From JAOABV01 sp964473505 (lineage in GTDB: Bacteria; Hydrothermota; Tepidihabitantia; Tepidihabitantales; CAIPLT01): 13,521 nt of DNA. This document shows, piece by piece, positions 11,871 to 13,521 of the stretch. The notes below the pieces were generated by a model. The model was not told the origin of the DNA, did no database searches, and saw only the letters and a list, made by a program, of their open reading frames with translations. Numbering within the stretch: the stretch's first letter is position 1; every line of letters starts with the position of its first letter. The DNA lies in NCBI GenBank assembly GCA_964473505.1, contig CAYYPG010000058.1, positions 1 through 13,521 of the forward strand, read 5' to 3'. The position numbers and the translations under genes are program-made.

Positions 11871-13409
11871 TTATTCCCACTCCATTGTTGCTGGTGGTTT
11901 ATTGGAGATATCGTAGACGACACGATTGACTTCACTGATTTCATTAGTAATCCGGGTTGAGATGTCTTCTAAAACTTCATAAGGAATTTTAACAAAATTG
12001 GCGGTCATTGCGTCTTTGGATTCGATAATTCTAATCACGATTGGATATTTATAACTTCGGGCATCACCCTGGATGCCAACACTTTTGATAGGTAATAGAA
12101 CCGCGAATGCCATCCAGACTTTTTCATACAGTCTATTTTTTTTGAGTTCCTGCTCAATAATATAACTGGCATGTCGTACAATTTCGGCTTTTTGCGGTGT
12201 GACTTCGCCAACAATTCTAATTGCCAACCCCGGGCCAGGAAATACATGGCGTTTGATAATTTCATCCGGTAAACCAATTTTTTTAGCAATTTTTCTTACT
12301 TCATCCTTATAAAGATTTCTTAATGGCTCATAGATTTCTAATTTAATCTCTTGAGGTAAACCGCCAACATTGTGATGAGATTTAATTATTGATGAATGTT
12401 GGGTAATGCCACTCTCAATTCTATCAGAATAGATTGTACCCTGGATTAATACCAACGCTTTTTCTTGGAATGCAATTTCATTAAATATGTCAATAAACAA
12501 TTTACCAATAATCTTCCGCTTCTTTTCTGGCTCAGTAATACCTTTCAAACTTTGGAAAAATTTATCTTGAGCCGATATAATCTTAAGATTAAGCCCAAAT
12601 TTACCGAAGGTCTTTGGGATAAATTCAGTTTCTTGGTATCGCATTAAACCCGTATCAACATAGACCGCGACTAAATTTTTACCGATGACTTCTTTGACTA
12701 AAATCGCTGCAGTTGATGAATCAACGCCTCCGGATAAAGCAATAATTGCTTTTCGGCTACCGATTGTTTGTTTGATTTCATTTTTGATATTATCTATAAT
12801 CTGTGAAGTATCCCATTCTCTTTTTGCCTTACAGATATCAATTACAAAGTTTTTTAGGATTTTATCACCATTGATTGTGTGGGTGACTTCGGGATGGAAC
12901 TGAACGCCATAGATTTGATTTTGCTCATCAGCAAAAACCGCAATCGCAGAATTTTTTGTGCAGGCAATTACCGTATAGTTCTTTGGTAGTTTTTGCACTA
13001 TATCCTTATGATTCATCCAGACGATTTGCTTAGAACTAAGCCCCTTTAATAAACGACTCTTTTTGATGATCGTTAACTCTGTTAACCCATATTCACCAAC
13101 TTTTCCTAAACCAACTTCGCCATTTTCAAGATAAGCAATTAGATGGTGTCCATAACAAATTCCCAAAAGCGGAATACCCATTTTTAGAATTGCCTGATCA
13201 CATTTAGGAGCATCTTCTTCATAAACTGATTTTGCTCCACCAGAGAGAATAATGCCTTTGAGTTGGGAAATTTTCTTTAATTCTTCAATTGATGTTGAGG
13301 CTGGTTTTATTTCGGCATAAACTCCTAAATCTCGAATTCGGCGTGAGATTAAATGACAATACTGTCCACCAAAATCGACAACAATTATTTTGTCAATATC
13401 AGGAAGCAT
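11871..13409 (-). CDS. guaA: glutamine-hydrolysing GMP synthase
   Basis: The product makes GMP from XMP, ATP and glutamine, the last step of guanine nucleotide synthesis. From the ATG at 13409 it has 512 residues, close to the usual 510-525. Residues 6 to about 195 are the class I amidotransferase: IIVVDFGGQYCHLISRRIR, the nucleophile in GICYGHH (C85), and the H172-E174 pair in QFHPEV. Residues 200 to about 395 are the ATP pyrophosphatase with P-loop LSGGVDSSTA (225-234), VDTGLMR and HVFPGPGLAIRI. The C-terminal dimerisation domain ends PPATMEWE, the family's end. The amidotransferase motif normally reads GxCxGxQ; here the glutamine is H89. A longer start at TTG 13427 would lie inside the promoter, so the ATG is preferred. 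No Shine-Dalgarno is present at normal spacing; the message is predicted to be leaderless. Confidence 0.97.
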   Translation of the reverse strand: MLPDIDKIIVVDFGGQYCHLISRRIRDLGVYAEIKPASTSIEELKKISQLKGIILSGGAKSVYEEDAPKCDQAILKMGIPLLGICYGHHLIAYLENGEVGLGKVGEYGLTELTIIKKSRLLKGLSSKQIVWMNHKDIVQKLPKNYTVIACTKNSAIAVFADEQNQIYGVQFHPEVTHTINGDKILKNFVIDICKAKREWDTSQIIDNIKNEIKQTIGSRKAIIALSGGVDSSTAAILVKEVIGKNLVAVYVDTGLMRYQETEFIPKTFGKFGLNLKIISAQDKFFQSLKGITEPEKKRKIIGKLFIDIFNEIAFQEKALVLIQGTIYSDRIESGITQHSSIIKSHHNVGGLPQEIKLEIYEPLRNLYKDEVRKIAKKIGLPDEIIKRHVFPGPGLAIRIVGEVTPQKAEIVRHASYIIEQELKKNRLYEKVWMAFAVLLPIKSVGIQGDARSYKYPIVIRIIESKDAMTANFVKIPYEVLEDISTRITNEISEVNRVVYDISNKPPATMEWE

Positions 13410-13415
13410 ACTTAT

Positions 13416-13443
13416 TTTATACCTCAAATTAACGTTTTGTCAA
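13416..13443 (-). promoter_or_regulatory. leaderless-type promoter of guaA
   Basis: A perfect -35 TTGACA (13443-13438), a 16-nt spacer and TATAAA (13421-13416, 5/6) are followed by just six bases, ATAAGT, before the ATG at 13409. With the usual -7 end of the -10 box, the A of the start codon is +1. Confidence 0.65.
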
Positions 13444-13521
13444 TGCTGAATTGCAATATAGCCAACTCATACATTAGGATAAATATCATGAATTTGTTAT
13501 GAGCAGATTGGACAATAGGAT

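Noticed and set aside
13407..13427. TTG start extending guaA by six residues
   Set aside because: The TTG lies inside the predicted promoter spacer and -10 region; the ATG at 13409 matches the family start better.
1..13521. CRISPR array or insertion sequence
   Set aside because: No regularly spaced identical repeats, no transposase and no paired terminal inverted repeats with target duplication were seen; the repeats present are few and degenerate.

Overview
The window is AT-rich bacterial DNA. Every recognised core gene lies on the minus strand; the single recognised plus-strand gene sits at the left edge. The combination of a V/A-type ATPase, a four-subunit 2-oxoacid:ferredoxin oxidoreductase, a DUF4438 protein and a glutamine-dependent GMP synthase points to an anaerobic fermentative or acetate/amino-acid-metabolising bacterium. 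A candidate phylum such as WOR-3, or a Thermotogae-like lineage, is my best guess. This is inferred from gene content only; no marker gene proves it.

Minus strand, read from right to left: guaA (about 11.87-13.41 kb) has its own consensus promoter ending at the start codon, which predicts a leaderless mRNA. A 724-nt AT-rich spacer follows and carries a strong promoter for korD-korA-korB-korC (8.3-11.15 kb), an enzyme linking 2-oxoacid oxidation to ferredoxin reduction. Next comes a DUF4438 protein (7.3-8.16 kb) of unknown role. Then comes a partial V/A-ATPase cluster: small stalk subunit H, membrane subunit I, rotor subunit K and stalk subunit E (3.0-7.1 kb). It also starts at a leaderless-type promoter. 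A tRNA-Glu(CTC) lies 36 nt after subunit E. The catalytic and central-stalk subunits (A, B, C, D, F) are not in the window, so the ATPase is split. The rotor subunit carries the Na+-site residues known from Enterococcus hirae NtpK, so the pump or synthase is predicted to use sodium.

Left part, 1-2.9 kb: a plus-strand gene for a two-part protein (unknown N-terminal domain, C-terminal GNAT acetyltransferase-like domain) has a promoter and a 14-nt Shine-Dalgarno match, unlike most core genes here, which show none. About 1.65 kb without a confident large gene follows. It holds a GTG-rich degenerate repeat, a compact candidate unit (promoter, foldable leader, strong ribosome site, 24-codon ORF, weak terminator-like hairpin), several palindromes, a diverged roughly 80-bp tandem duplication and a possible interrupted small ORF. 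This part looks like accessory or decaying DNA beside a tRNA gene.

The most interesting points are the small leader-controlled ORF at 1413-1641, the leaderless promoter pattern shared by guaA and the ATPase cluster, the Na+ signature with a split ATPase cluster and enlarged subunit I, and the repeat-filled K-E spacer.
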